This document shows positions 34,201 through 49,000 of a stretch of DNA of 62,000 nt, piece by piece (the first letter of the stretch is position 1; each line of letters begins with the position of its first letter). The notes under the pieces were generated by a model. It searched no databases, was not told the DNA's origin, and saw only the letters and a list, made by a program, of their open reading frames with translations. The position numbers were made by a program, and so were the translations under genes. The stretch covers positions 24,745,136 to 24,807,135 of the forward strand of contig NC_049982.1 in NCBI RefSeq assembly GCF_000003815.2. The letters are read 5' to 3'. The stretch is from Branchiostoma floridae (taxonomy: Eukaryota > Chordata > Leptocardii > Amphioxiformes > Branchiostomatidae).

Positions 34201-37200
34201 AACAGAGCAAATCTTGACCAACATATGAGAAATTTCTGACCCTAACAGTTCCTTCTAACCCATGCAAATAAACGTCTCCTTATTGGGAGAAACGTCACGA
34301 AAAAGAAGGATTTTCAAGGATTTTATGTGAAACTATAATCCCATTTACTGCCCTCTACAGAGCAGTTCAGCTGTGACGTCTGTCTTTAACCGGAGCATGC
34401 TTGTAAAGTACCAAAGCTCGTAAACAGCGTGTTGACCTACATAAGGTTAAACAAAAGGATCATCAAAACATGCCCACGCAGTTCTGATTGATCTATAGCG
34501 TGATGCATGAGTAGGAAGTGTGCTTACTTGAATCAAAGACTGAGCAATGTATGTTAATATAACGTTATACAATGTATTACGTCTTCGGCAATCAACAAGC
34601 TGGGTGTTTTTTCCCACGGACGTATTTGTAGTGCCCATCAGTTGCTCTAATAAACTACATTTTACTAATTAACTACATTTAACTAAATATAACTGACTTA
34701 CTAATTAGGTGCTGAATAATGGGTGCGGTTCCTTGGAACATAAACAGGGTTCACTCGTCCGTATACATCCAAGTCCGTACGGGGTCCGTATGGAATTACT
34801 AATATCTAAAGGTGGGGTCACACCTGCGTATATATTTAAGTCCATATGAGGCGCGCATGGGAGTATTTGCCTCCACCAGGCTCCACAGGTCGTTGGAAAA
34901 ATAATAGAAATTGGACAAACGTAAACAGGTAACATGTCAGATGAGTTAGCTGGGTCACTAACCATACTTCTCGGTCAGCTAAGTCATCTGGCATGTTATG
35001 TATCTATATTTGTCCAATTTGTACTATTTTTTCCGCGACCTGTGGAGCCTGGTAGAGACTAAGAGCTTCATACGCACCTCAAACGTACTTGAATATATAC
35101 GCATGTGTGACCCCACCTTTAGCCTCTACCAGGTCCCATAGGTCACTTGGAAAACAGCAGAAATTGGTGAAATATAGAGCCATAACATGCCAGAGGAGTT
35201 ATCTGTCCAAGAAGTATGCTGTGCGATCAACTGACTCCTCTAGCATATCATCCGTCCATATTTGGACTATTTCTATAATTTTTTCAGCGGCCTGTGGAGT
35301 CTGGCAGAGGCTAAGACTTCCATACGGACCCCATACGTATACGGACTTGAATATATGCGCACGTGTGAACCCACCCACATAAAAGAATCTTCAGAACTTG
35401 CCCGTGCATAAGTAGTGAGTGTGCTTCCTCGGATCAAAGACTGAGCAATGTGCATTAATAAAGATTGTATCTTCGGCAATCAACAAGCTGGTGGTTTTCC
35501 TCATGGACGCCTAAGCTTGTATTTGTAGCGTTCAGGTGTCCTTATAAGATTACATTTTGCTAATTAGTTGCTAAATGCCTCTGACCAACTTTTTTTAGCA
35601 GAAGTGCATGAAAATTGGGTTGACATAAGAACAGTGCGTGCTTGCCATGAATTTCTTTTAAAACCTTGTGCTTAATCGAAGAGAAAGATGAACTAGAAAG
35701 GTAATATTTGCATGAAAATGCATAATGTTTACCTTTACATGGTGTACAATAACAATTTTTTACTGTTTTACGTGTTTATGATATGTATGAAATAAACGTA
35801 GCTTAAGAGAGTGTTAACGGTTGTTGAGAATAAGTTATTTGTCTGGAAGAATGATTAAATTTGAAGAAGCTGGAGCTGGACACCCACAGCTCAAGTCACC
35901 AAAAATAACGTTAAAAGGATCAGATTTAAATGTTCCAAATTATTGTGAAAAACAGTCTTCCTGGGGTTTCCATACTAAGTAGCTGGCAATAATATTCGCA
36001 GCGGGTGACTATAAGCCATTAAGAAACAAGTCAAGTGACTTGAATGCTGCTGGTTCATTATGGGCATACATGCAGAGGATACATTCGTGTCCTTGTAGAC
36101 AAAAGAATTCCATAGAGTCCTTCCGTTGATATTAATTTTTGGCAATCATCTTTGACCAAAGAATGGATAACTCAAGAGGCCCGAGCAATATTTCATGAAA
36201 GGGCAGAGAATGCCTTTGTAACGGTGCTGGTTAAAGGATTCCATTCCTATTACATAGAGCATTTAATAAGAATCTTGAAATGCCCGGTTTAAAAGCCACG
36301 GGTTGATTGGATTTTCCCTCAAAGGACATAATGGACATAATGCGTATTCATTTGGAGAATTTAAGCGGCAGCAACACCAAAGTGGTTGTCCTGAAAAAAG
36401 GTCAAGCCGAATTTATATTTCAGCTTCGTCTGTATCAAAGAAGGCAACAACCTCAAAAATTCAATTCTTTTGCAATTGTTTTTACATTGACAAAACATCA
36501 AAAGGAAATAAGACATAAGATTATGCTGATTTGATCATATGGATATCATCTTCTGGGCATCACAAAACTGACGAGAGCTTGCGAGAAAATAAAAAAATGA
36601 GTTTGATAGAAAAATGCCCTCACTGTCATGGACGATTGACAACATGGTCGCAAACATTTCTTTTAGTCAAGTTCATCATCATCATCTCGGGCGATTTGCC
36701 AGGACTAAGTCCACCCTTATCTTCCAGACATCTCTGTCCCTCATAGCGTTCTCAATGATCCATGGCCATATGCAACACCACAGCCCGAGCAAGTAGGTCT
36801 ATGTAATTACGTCCGTCGGGGACGACCATGTATTGGTTTACACAGAATGAATTCACTTGCGGGTTCTTCTTTGTTCCTGAGGCATAGCCCGGTAAATCGT
36901 GGTTCTGCGCTTCCTTTAATATAGTTGATATGGTAGAGAGCAGCTTACATGCAACATTGAGAGTCTTGACGTTGGCGTGGGCTGAAGCAAAAAGCTTCTC
37001 AGCTTTTAGTAATAGTGAAAGGGGTTTTTATCATCATTGGTAGACATGGTGCAGTATGTCTTATATATGTGACCGGGACGGTTTTCAGGTGAAGAATACG
37101 TACAACCCTTTGTCGATCTTAAATATGTCCGACCTTCCATTGATACGCCCGAAGATCATGGATAATGTGACAGGGGTATAACTATAAGGGATATTGTAGC

Positions 37201-40200
37201 ATTTGCCATTTCGGCTTTTGACGAAAAGCCGTTTGCCCCCCATGTAGAAGGGAGCCTCGGCGGTAGTGTCAAACCTCTGCACGTACCAACTAACAACAAA
37301 AATACATCTATCTAATGCCTCAAATCGTGACCAAAGCTTGTTCAGTACAGTAGATATCAAAACATGAAATCCCGCTACAGTACCAAATGTTATTGTTATT
37401 GGGTGGGCCGACTACTCACTCTTTGCAGCCAGGGGCTGAATTGCGAGGAGCTTACAATAGGCAGGGCTAAATCGCAAGGGTCTGGAGCGAGCTGCCATTC
37501 GGCGCGACTCAGGTGACCTCAATACGACTGTCGCAAGTGTCTGGAGCGAGCTGCCATTCGGCGCCACTCAGGTGACCTCCATACGACAGTAATTGCCCCA
37601 GGTGCGGCCAAGGTACTGTAGGTTTTGAACCGCTCACACCGCACCATCGCACATGTGGCGGGTTCTTTAACGTGCCCGGGGTATGGCTCTCCCCAGACAC
37701 GGGACCTCCATTTAACGTCCTATCCGAGGGACGACTCATTTTAACTTGAGTAAAGTGAGGAAAGTCGTGTGTAAAGTGCCTTTCCCAAGGGCACTTTCTC
37801 TCTCGGTCACGAGGCGAACACAATACCACTGTGCTACGCGGTCCCACACCGCAATGAAGCAATCAAGCAAACTCTAGTGAAAATATAGCCTCCATGAACA
37901 TTTCATTCAGGGAGGTAAATAGAACACTCATCGAGAAGAGTAGGGACAACGCGATGTGCGAAGAGCATTTTAAAATACGAGAGATGTAGCAAAACAACAC
38001 TGCACCACTAGCTATGGAAAATCGTTATACTTCATTCTCATTCCATTCACGAAGGGAAGGCCTCAGCTCCAGTTAAAGTAGCGTCGGGAGTTCCGCAAGG
38101 GACTGTCCTGGGACCATTGCTCTTCCTATTGTACATAAACGACTTGCCAGACCAGCTCGATTCAAGTGTGAGGTTATTCGCCGATGATTGTCTGCTATAT
38201 ATAGAGGTATCTGCAAAGAATGGCTCACAACTTCTTCAGAAAGATCTGAACACCCTGGAAGAATGGCAAAGGAAATGGCTTATGCAGTTCAACCCTGATA
38301 TGTGCTATATCATGCACATAACGAACAAACGCACACCAAATGTGTCCCATTACCAGTTTTGTGGTCAGACATTAGCAACCACGAAAAGCCACCCATACCT
38401 AGGTGTTACGTTAACAACTGGGCTGAAGTGGGGTGTCCATGTTAACAAAATCACAACCAAGGCTAAACAGACATTGGAAGTGATCAAACGCAACTTGTGG
38501 GCATGCCCAGCCAGGGTAAAATCACTTGCATACACGTCACTGGTAAGACCTAACCTTGAATATGCTGCAACAGTATGGGATCCGTATACAAAGAAAGACA
38601 AAGATAAACTTGAAAGGCTACAGAACCAAGCTGCCAGATTCTGTAAAAACAACTATAACAGGGATGCTAGTGTTACCAAAATGAAAACAGATCTGCAGTG
38701 GACATCACTTGAAGACAGAAGGAAAAGGTCTAGACTTTGCATGATGTACAAAATGACCAATAAACAGGTGGACGTACCGACAGATAATTATCTAATACCA
38801 GCTCAAAAACGAACAAGAAACAGCCCTGACGTCAAATACAAGAGTTACCAACCTAGGATTGATGTGTTCAAAAATTCGTATTTTCTCAGAACTATTGTAG
38901 AGTGGAATTTGTTATCACCAAGCACAGTAGGGGCATCTTCTCTGAATAGCTTCAAAGAACGCTTGCAGATAGATGTGCAAAAGTTAGGTGTGACGGGTCG
39001 TTCGGTGTAAAATAATCAGTTGCTGCCGCGCCGCGTGCCTGCGAAGCTGGTGTGTTACGCCGAACGGCGGTTATACCGGCTACATAGATACAGATACAGT
39101 GTGAGTTCCGGTACCGGTCATATTACATTCCAATTGGGTATTAAAATAAATGTGTCAAAGTCAGGAGTTATAAGAAATTTACCCACCTGTCCCTTACAAT
39201 TTTAATAAAGTACAACTCCATTTTCCTTTGGGTGTTATTTTTCTTCCCTTCGAGTATTTTCTTAAAAAGTATCATTGATGCGATTAATTATAAATCTCTT
39301 CTGCTCAACATCCATCGTGCTTAGATATCCGTAATATAAACATATGGTTAATCCAATCAAACCATTTTCAATCCCATATTATGCCATCTAGCAAAGTGCA
39401 AATTGATTGCTTAGCTATACCTGTTTGATGGGAAACATAAATTCACGACGAATACGTTATTAACCCTTCTTTAAACACGCAATCTGCTTAACTTACGAGT
39501 ATATGATTCGGCAAGGAATCAAGCCTGCGAATGCAAGGCGACCACTCCCATCTCCTACAGACCATGGTCACAAGAACAACATGTGTGCTTTTAGATACAA
39601 GTCGTTGTAAGATACATTCGTATTCCTAGCACATTTTGATAAGAAAATTTAACTGACAAGGGCTGCTTGGTCACCACTTTCAACTCTAAATTGAATCAGT
39701 TTACGAAAGATTCCAAATTACAGAGAAGTGCCGAGAAGCCGAGGCCATTTATGAGACTACTCAATTCTTACCGACAGATGCTTCCGACTTGTTGTGACAT
39801 GTTTTTAGATTTGACGCAAATGGAGCACAAGTTGTACAGCAAAAAAGTACTCTTCCTATTCTGAATTGGGTCGGTTTTTACGAAAATTTCCGAAATGATC
39901 GAAAGACATTAGCGTTGAGAAGCCGAGTCCATTTATTAGATCACTTCATTCTTACCGACAGATGTTTCCGTCTTGTTGTGACATGTTTTTATCGCAAATG
40001 GAGCACAATATGCACATAAAAAAGTACTCTTCCTATTCTGAATTGGGTCGGTTTTTACGAAAATTTCCGAAATGACAGAGAAGCGTTGAGAAGTCGAGTC
40101 CATTTATTAGGTTACTTCATTCTTACCGACAGATGTTTCCGTCTCTCGTTGTGACATGTTTTTATCGCAAATGGAGCACAATATGCACATAAAAAGTACT

Positions 40201-42980
40201 CTTCCTATTCTAAATTGGGTCGGGTTTTTACGAACATTTTCGAAATGACAGAGAAGCGTTGAGAAGCCGAGCCCATTCATTAGATTACTTTATTCTTACC
40301 GACATATTTTTTTGAGTGTCTTGTTGTGACATGTTTTTATCGCAAATAATCACAGCAAAGTAGTACTCATGCCATCCGTGTCAATTCAGATAAATGCAAC
40401 AAGACATACTGGTATTTTGTGACCTAATTAAAATTGATGTGTGTTTGACTTGCACATTTTAGGTCGTGCATTCGTATTCCTGACATGCCTTGCCCTGCTG
40501 AAATGCACTTGAGACAAATTTTTGGCCTCGATCCACTCAGGGAACACTCAAGGCTTTAGTGCGGATAGAGAAATACACTTCCAAGACATTAAAACACACA
40601 CGAACGCACAGCGTGGCGTGAAAGAAACCATTCCGGTCTTACAGTTTTAAGAAGTGTTTTCAAGCTTCGTCGACCCTGCCTTTCCTATATGATTAGTTAA
40701 TTCTCACTTTTCAACAAACTGGAGTTATTCATAGGACCAGCTTCCAGTCAGCTTTTCTGCCATATCACATTTATTTGGGAAATATGAGATCGAAGATGTG
40801 TTATGCACAGAAAAGATCAGTGTAGAGTAGCAGAGATGCAATATAAAAACATTATGATACAATTTTTTTTACAGACATGCAGCTATCCTCTAATTGGTTA
40901 ATTCGCTAAAAACCTTGCCATCATTAGTTAAAATGCTGCTGCTGATTCACAGTTTTATGTTTGCCAAATTTGCCTCGTTTTAGATCTATCATGTTCATCG
41001 TGTGAAATTTGTTTATTGCTGCTTCAGTCCTATAGATACAAGGTTTTCATTGACGTCATAATAATCATGTTTTGAATCCTGGCAACCATGTTGACGGTTA
41101 TCGGATCAAGTAGCTAGCAGCATCTTCATAATCTCCAGGCAGATTTAATCTTGATATGATATGATGACGCGTGATAAGATGATAGGATAGTATCAAATCT
41201 TTTGGGAGTAATTTATATCCTTATTTGAACAAATTCAGTGACCCGCGCACATCCCTGTAGGACAGGAAGGAGAGAAACCGGAAAGAGGGCAATTAACGCC
41301 CAACAGGAAGGAGGGCAATTAACACCCACTTCACAAGCGCAGTTTGCTTAGGAAATAATTGGGAGCTAAAAGCCTTTCTTCTTACCGACTGGGGGCAGAT
41401 TTACGGTGGCCGGCTGACATCCTTTGCTCGGCGATACTGCTTTTTTTTTAAATTAATCGGCCAGCTTTGATACTGTCTTATGCCACCTGTGAGGCCTACG
41501 GCACATTTTCAAAACGGGGCCCGGCTAGGCAGCTTTTGGGAACAAAAAATTATGATGTACAAGACACCAAACTACAGAAGGGGAATAGTCGTGGCCATTT
41601 TTTGTGCATATTTCTATGTATACATTTCTTTTATTTTCGTTTTCACAAACAGCCCGGCCGGGCCCAAGTTTGGAAATGTAACGTTTGTAGCTTTCATCAT
41701 TATGCAGCGAAAAACGAAGTTTCATTACAGTGGTATGTACCAAAGTGCTGTATTTTGTCATAGAAAAAAATAATAGCAGAGCCAATAAAATGATGACGTC
41801 ATCAATTTGGCCCCCAAAAAATCAGATTTAGAATTCTTTAATGCCCATCTATCAACATTCGTTACGGCTCCATTCTTTCTTAATTCATTGATAAGAAAAC
41901 AGTGGAAGGTCAAAATGCCAATTTAGCCAACCGAGATACCTTAATCTACTTGGAGATTAGCATATTTTGCGGGCGTACTCTTGTACTAAAATCCATTAAA
42001 AAGAAAAGCCTGTTTACATGTAGATGTTATTCGCAACTTTGAAGTAACATCTTGATCTTATTATTTAGCGATGATTGAGTAAAAAAAAATTACGGTAAGA
42101 TATTTCTATTAACTGTAATGTCTTCCTCCCATTTAGCTCTACGGTAACACTGACGGAGCCATGGCGGCACTTCAACAGTACACATGGCCGAAGATGTCCG
42201 ACCTCCCGTGGCACTTCCAAAGTCTGGGCAATCTACGTTCCTACATCCGGGAACACAGGGGCAGGCTCTCTGTCAATCACACAACGGTCGAGGAACAGCT
42301 CAAGTGAGTTATGGTTTTGATAGAATATTTTTCGATAAGTGATTTTTGAAAACACATAAAACACTGTTAGAGTAGATCTCTCACCAATGTTCAGTACACA
42401 TGCGCAAAGCAAGCCCTTAGGGACGGGTTATACGCTTATACATTAGGTTAGTCAGGAAGTATGCACTTAATCTGTATACCCGCGTTGTTTCTGTTACAAT
42501 TCTAAGACCTTATATCCGTACACAAAAATAAAAATGATGTATTTGTTATAATAAGATGTTGATAACAGTAAAAAAACAAATTTAATGATGTAAGATATGT
42601 AAAAAAAAACATTTGTATACCAGTCCAATTCAGTGCACGAGTTTTGTGCATTGCGATGCTGTGTATTTTGTACAAAGAAAGAAAGAATGATAAACCATTA
42701 CTACTACTACTACTACTAAAGCGCTTACCAACGAGCTTTCGATCTGTCCTCTGATTCTTATCAATTTGAAATGACGCAGATTTAGAGCGCTTTATCTTGT
42801 GTACGGACATAAGGTCTCAAAATTGTAACATAATGTTGACTACCGGCACAGATGAACTTACATTCAAGTACACGTTGTTTCTGTTTAGTATGTGTGTGTG
42901 TGTGTGTGTGTGTATGTGTGTGTGTGTGTGTGTGTTTGCGTGCGTGCGTGTGTTTGCGTGCGTGCGTGTGTGTGTTTGTG

Positions 42981-43043
<63 letters not shown>

Positions 43044-46000
43044 GTTTGTGTGTGTGTATGACGTGTAATTCTTTCCCTGTGTAAGGAGGTATACAGACCA
43101 GTAAACATTTCCAACTTTTCGATGTCTGCTCAGTACATTTTGATCACGGAATGACCTAGTTTGACATTAGAAATGGAAAATTTGGTATTACGCGTTTTAC
43201 GTGTTTTCAACAGTAACTGATCGAAGATTGATAATATATTGACTTACTAAATATATGACTGACGAATCTCTTCATATTACAGGTTTAGCTTTTGGGTGCG
43301 TCTGTGTGTGTGTTTGCTTGTGTGTCTGTTAGTTTTTGTGCGGAGTAACAGGACGTGCCGGAGTACGAATAGTGTAGCCTCTTCTTGACTGACAGAAAGT
43401 GTGGGGCAAATCTGTTCCTCTATTAAATTCTGATTTCAACATGCTAGGCATGCCTTGGACACTGACATTTAAGCCGGAAATACCAGGAAACTAGAAAGGC
43501 CGACATTTGCTTGAGAGCAAATACAGCATATTTCAGCCATCTCCCTCCTCATGTAACAATAGACTGTTCCAAAATCACTCATGTGCAAAAATGGAACACT
43601 TCTGCTTAAAATGACTTCTAACTACTAATCACACTTATGAGCAAAAATGAATCTTACAAAAACCCCTTCAAGAATGGACTCAAAAAAATAGACGACTCCA
43701 AAAACACTTCCGCTAAGAAATGGAATTTGGAATCATCAGCCGTCCAAAACCATATTTGCAAAAAATCCCCCCTCTGTGCAAGAATCGACTCTTCCTGTTA
43801 TACCCCTATGTAAAGTGGAGCGATCCAAAAATATATCAGCTAAAATAGTCAGCGAAGTCCACAAAATGAATTTTAAAAAAATACCCCCTTCGTCGAAGAA
43901 TGGAATCTCCCAGCTCACCCTGTTTGAAATTGCACAATAGACAAGTCCAGAAATACTCACATGGCCTTTGTATAAGAAGCAACCCAGTCCAAAACTGAAT
44001 TTAAAAAAAGTCCCCCGTGCATGAATGGGCTCTTCCAGATAAAACAAGGCTTGCTGATTGGCTGCCGAATCCTCCTCATGTACAGTCTTCAGGTGGGGGT
44101 AAACTTCCATTTAACAAATGGAATTCGGAATCATCACCCATGTCCAAAACTGATTTTTTTTAAATCCCCCCCTATGTGCAAAAATGGACTGTCCCAGTAG
44201 TAGTCTTATGTCAAGTGGATCAGTGCGAAAACACTTCCGCTAAAAAAAACATTGGCATTATCACCAAAGTCTAAAAGTAAATTTTAAAATACACCCCCTG
44301 TCCAACAATGGACTCTTCCAGCAAAATAAGCTCGCTCATTGGCTGGCCATTAATTGGATTCACCTTGTCCACCAACCACCTGGATGTCTATGGACTAGGT
44401 AGGTAGGTAGATAATTGGATCTACCTGGCACACCTGTGGCCCTGACACACCAGAATGACCTAGGGGTCGTTGACCTCGGCACTCCAACCTTACCTATCCT
44501 AAACTCTCCCACAAAAACCTCCTTAAGGAGCCATTTTGAAGTGATTTATACCAAATATTATACATGGATCCTTTGAATAAGTATCTAGGGCACCTCTGTC
44601 CCAAATTTCAGGTCATTTGGATGTAATACCATGGTACAGGGGGCCAAATTATACAGTTTTGGTCCAAAAGTGCAATAAAACCTTTATAAAATCATTTAAG
44701 AAGCAGATATGAAAAAAATTTAAAAACACATTTTGGTATTGGCTCACTCTACCCTTGNNNNNNNNNNNNNNNNNNNNNNNNNNNNNNNNNNNNNNNNNNN
44801 NNNNNNNNNNNNNNNNNNNNNNNNNNNNNNNNNNNNNNNNNNNNNNNNNNNNNNNNNNNNNNNNNNNNNNNNNNNNNNNNNNNNNNNNNNNNNNNNNNNN
44901 NNNNNNNNNNNNNNNNNNAATAGCGGGGTTTAACGTGATGCACATTAGGAGTCCGGAAATCAACAAGAAGATTATGAAGAATCAGCTTTCTCAAAACTAG
45001 AGCACGCAGCAGACTTACAGTTTAATATCAGGTCACCATACGGGAAGAACTACCCAGTTTGTCGTATAGATACGATGATTTCCAGGCATGTACATGTAAA
45101 TGTCTTAATTAATAAAAGTAGATAGTTAAATCTATGTGGCACCCAACGTAGCGGACAAGGGTTTATGGCGGCATAGTTTTACTAAGTAAGGTAAAGAGCT
45201 TTCTATATTTATATCTATATATAAAACTTTCAACTGCTGTTGGACGAGAGAGAGAGAGAGAGGGAAAGAGAGAGAGAGAGAGAGAGAAAGAGAAGCATAC
45301 AGATAGATAGATAGTTCTAGATGAAAGAAAAGATAGTATCCCTTCATTGAACATTCCAAAATAATATCTGGCAATATTTAACGTTTGGGACTTCATTTGT
45401 TAGCAGCGCCACCTATAACTGCAGTGCAAGCAAAACAGCATTGCCCAGTGGCAAACTGAAACGTCAGCTACTATGTAACTACATGTACCTGTTTATGAAT
45501 TAAGAACGTTCTTCTTAGTTCTCAATTCTTTATATAGTTGATGACTGATCGCATGTTTGTTGGTATAAGCGCTTGATTTGGTACACGGGTTTAAACTTAA
45601 AATGTAAAATTGTATCATAACCTTATAGCAAGGTTCTTGAAGCACAACCAATGGGTACTTACATCCAACGTTTCGGTGTCTGTCATACACCATCATCAAT
45701 GTAGAATGACTGGAATTATAGCCGATGTAGGTGGCGCTGTAGCAGCAAGAATGCCGTCCTAAACGTGGCTCAGCTTGTATTCACCCTCGTCTCTGTTCAG
45801 GACTTGAGCTGATCTTCTGACCTAAACCTGAATTTATCACGGATTTTTTCTATCAGATTTTATACGGACATCAACGCTTTCTTCATCTCCCGTCTCGGCA
45901 CGACGGTTCGTAAGGTAGACACCTCCCAAGTCTGGACCAATGTAGTGGCTTATCACATGATCGTCATGAGCGAGGAGTACACGGGCCTGGAGAGAGCAAT

Positions 46001-49000
46001 GGGGAGCGTGTTCTACGCAAGAGGTATGTCTTCTTGTCTTTATAGTATGTCTGGTCAACATAGCTTCTGAACCATAACTTCAGATGGATTGTAATGGCAT
46101 ATTTACTTGCACTTGTTTTCGTATATGTCTAATACCCAATATATCTTATTGTGACATTTACAGTTAGATATTCATGATTTATGCTAATGAGATTACGTTA
46201 TTGGTCAAAATCCAACTTGAAGATGGCTGACCATATGATGATGAGAAACATGATCAGCTTTTTTTGGGTCGGGTTTCATCCCAACGTTGTATTTTCTTGC
46301 AAATAACATCCATGTGGACGTTTTCAGTACATTTCCATGGGATTTTAGGGTTATATGCTGTAAGAGATGTATCTTTAGACATTTCAGGTTGATGATCCAA
46401 GATGGCGGATTGAAAGTGATACCAAAAATACGTCGTTGTGGTGGGCTTTGACAGCAGAAGTCTAAGAAGATTTAAACATTGACAAAAAAAAAAAACTTTA
46501 TTAACATTTTGTGTGATTTCTGTAGGCATTGTGAGAATTCTGTTTTGGCCAATAAAATCAGATAATGACGTCATAAATACGTCATATTACGTCATAATGA
46601 TATCCAATTTCAGAAATGATAAAACTTAACCCTACAAATTTGGTGATCGTACAGTAAGCCGTTTTAGAATTACGAAGAGGGGGAGGGCTAAATGACCCCC
46701 CCCCCCTAAAGCCTAGGATAGGGTTAGCATCCAAAATTCTTCTCTAATAAAACGATAACAAAGTATGATTCGCAATAGGAAATCAGCAACAAAATTTTGA
46801 GAAATATCTGTTTCTCTTTGGTAACTCCAGGAGGCCTCACTGTTGACGCCAGTTTGTACTACAACAAGGTCAAGTTCTTCGGGCAGACGTGTCTAGACCT
46901 GGCCTTGAGCTATGCGCCAGACGTCGCAGCCATCTTTCAGGACGTCTACGTCAACAGCACATTGGAGAAAGGTATTAAGAATATGCGGCAAAAGATCCAC
47001 GTCAATGACGTCAGCGTAGACCCGAACGTGCATTTGGGGCTACACTGGTTCGACAACATGACGTCATACATCGGAATTCTTCGCCGACTCGACGAACACT
47101 TGTCCAAGAAGATCCTGGATATGGTGGACGAAAACGTGCAAGAGCTCGACCTACGACTGAGTCTCAACATCATCATCTTGGTCGTGGTGATTGTCGTAAG
47201 CCCGCTCATCACGTACGGAGTTCACAAGATGGCGTACGACACACAGTCGATCGCCTGCCGACTGCAGAAGGTCGAGCTGGAACGACAAAAGGCTGACGGA
47301 ATCCTGTACCAAATCTTCCCTAAGAGCGTCGCCGACTGCATGAAGAAAAACAACGCGGTGGCTGCACGACAGTTTAAACATGTAAGGCACATGAATTATC
47401 AAGAATGTACTCTTCTGTAATGCCCGTAACTTTTATTTTGCTTCGCTCACTCTTTGGTTTCATTCGGTAGTTATAGTAAAAGACCAAACGTTATGATATC
47501 ATATACACCGAGGAACAGGCGGGACATTAACCCTTAATCAACACATGCAGTTGGCCTGGTATCAAGAGCAGTGTATGTTTCTCGAATCTAAATACCAGAA
47601 AACAAGACAACGATTTACTCTTATTAAATAACAGTGTTTTTTTTTTATCAAATCACATTAGCTCTGAATAGACGGGTAAACGAAGTTGAAAAAAAAAACG
47701 AGTAAAGTGTTTGCTAAAGGTTTGAAATGTTCTCATGTTTTCTTCGTCTTTACCTTTTCTCTCAGGTTACAGTCATGTTTTCGGATGTCGTCGGTTTTGA
47801 GGACATCTCCGCCTCCCTTTCGGCTCACCGGCTGGTGGACCTGCTGAACCGGCTGTACCACACACTCGACTCCGCTATAGACCTGTACGACGTCAACAAA
47901 GTGGAGAGCACAGGTAAAACCCTGAAGCAATAAATTTGATCCGGTTGAGTTTCAGGTACCGCGGGGTTCGTCATGATGACCTGACGGTTTCTATTTGTTA
48001 CGGGGCCCGGGTTGCTTTTAACTCCAAATTCAGATCAACCCGGTGTCTGGGATTTAAAAGCAACTCGGGGCCTGGGCGTACCCAAAAATGCCCCGTAGCC
48101 GCAGATCGTCCCAAGGAGCCGAGTAGGGGTACGTCACGCCAGACAAAAAACAACCCGTGAACAGAGCCACTATTTTCAATTGTGACAGAGATAGTTGGAT
48201 CTTACATTTTTCATTCGTTACATAATGGTTCTATCTGCGTAATCCATTGCACTTTCTGTATACATTGTCATTGTCTATCTTTTCTTAAATTTTTCTTTCC
48301 TTGTAAACAATTAAACGATATTGCTCGATTGATTGATTCAATACTAGTAATTCATTCATTGTGTCATTCCATCAATTGATTCAATGATTGAATGAATGAT
48401 TGATTCGTCCCTTCATCATTAGTTCATTCACTTATTCTTTCGTTGATTGATTCATTCACTCAGGCGGTGCGTACCTGATCGTGTCCGGACTGCCGACCAA
48501 AAATGGCGACAAGCACGCGGGTGAGATCGCCTCCCTAGCCCTGCACTTCCTCTCCGCAGCAGACATCTTCAACCCGCTGCACGTATGCGGCAAAATCAAG
48601 CTTCGCATCGGTATCCACACAGGTAGGACAACAACAAGCGCAATTTTAAAGCCCTTAAAGGCAACCTAAATAATATCTGATCGTTAAAAGTGGAAATATT
48701 CTTGATAAGGCAGTCTGTATAATATTGACAACTAATGCACTATTTTAGCTCAGCCTTTAAAAACGACGCAGAAACAAGTCAAATGGCGATTCCTTCTCAA
48801 GGCCTAATTTTTTGGGGTTCAAATAATAAGGAATGTCCTCGTGTAACTTGTCTCTGGGCCGTTTTTAAACGCTCAAAGTATGAAATGATGATGTAAATGT
48901 GAGAATACAGTGCAGTAGATGTCAATATCATACAGATTGCCTTATTCAGAATATCTCCACTTTTAACGATGTAATATTGCTTAGGATGCCTTTAGGCTTG

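Noticed and set aside
36307-36534. Plus-strand frame [16 protein letters not shown]...
   Set aside because: Composition is suggestive, but only a weak acceptor (CCCTCAAAG) precedes it and no donor, partner exon or family is visible.
42782-43114. Cys/Val and His/Thr repeat peptides
   Set aside because: They are translations of the GT microsatellite.
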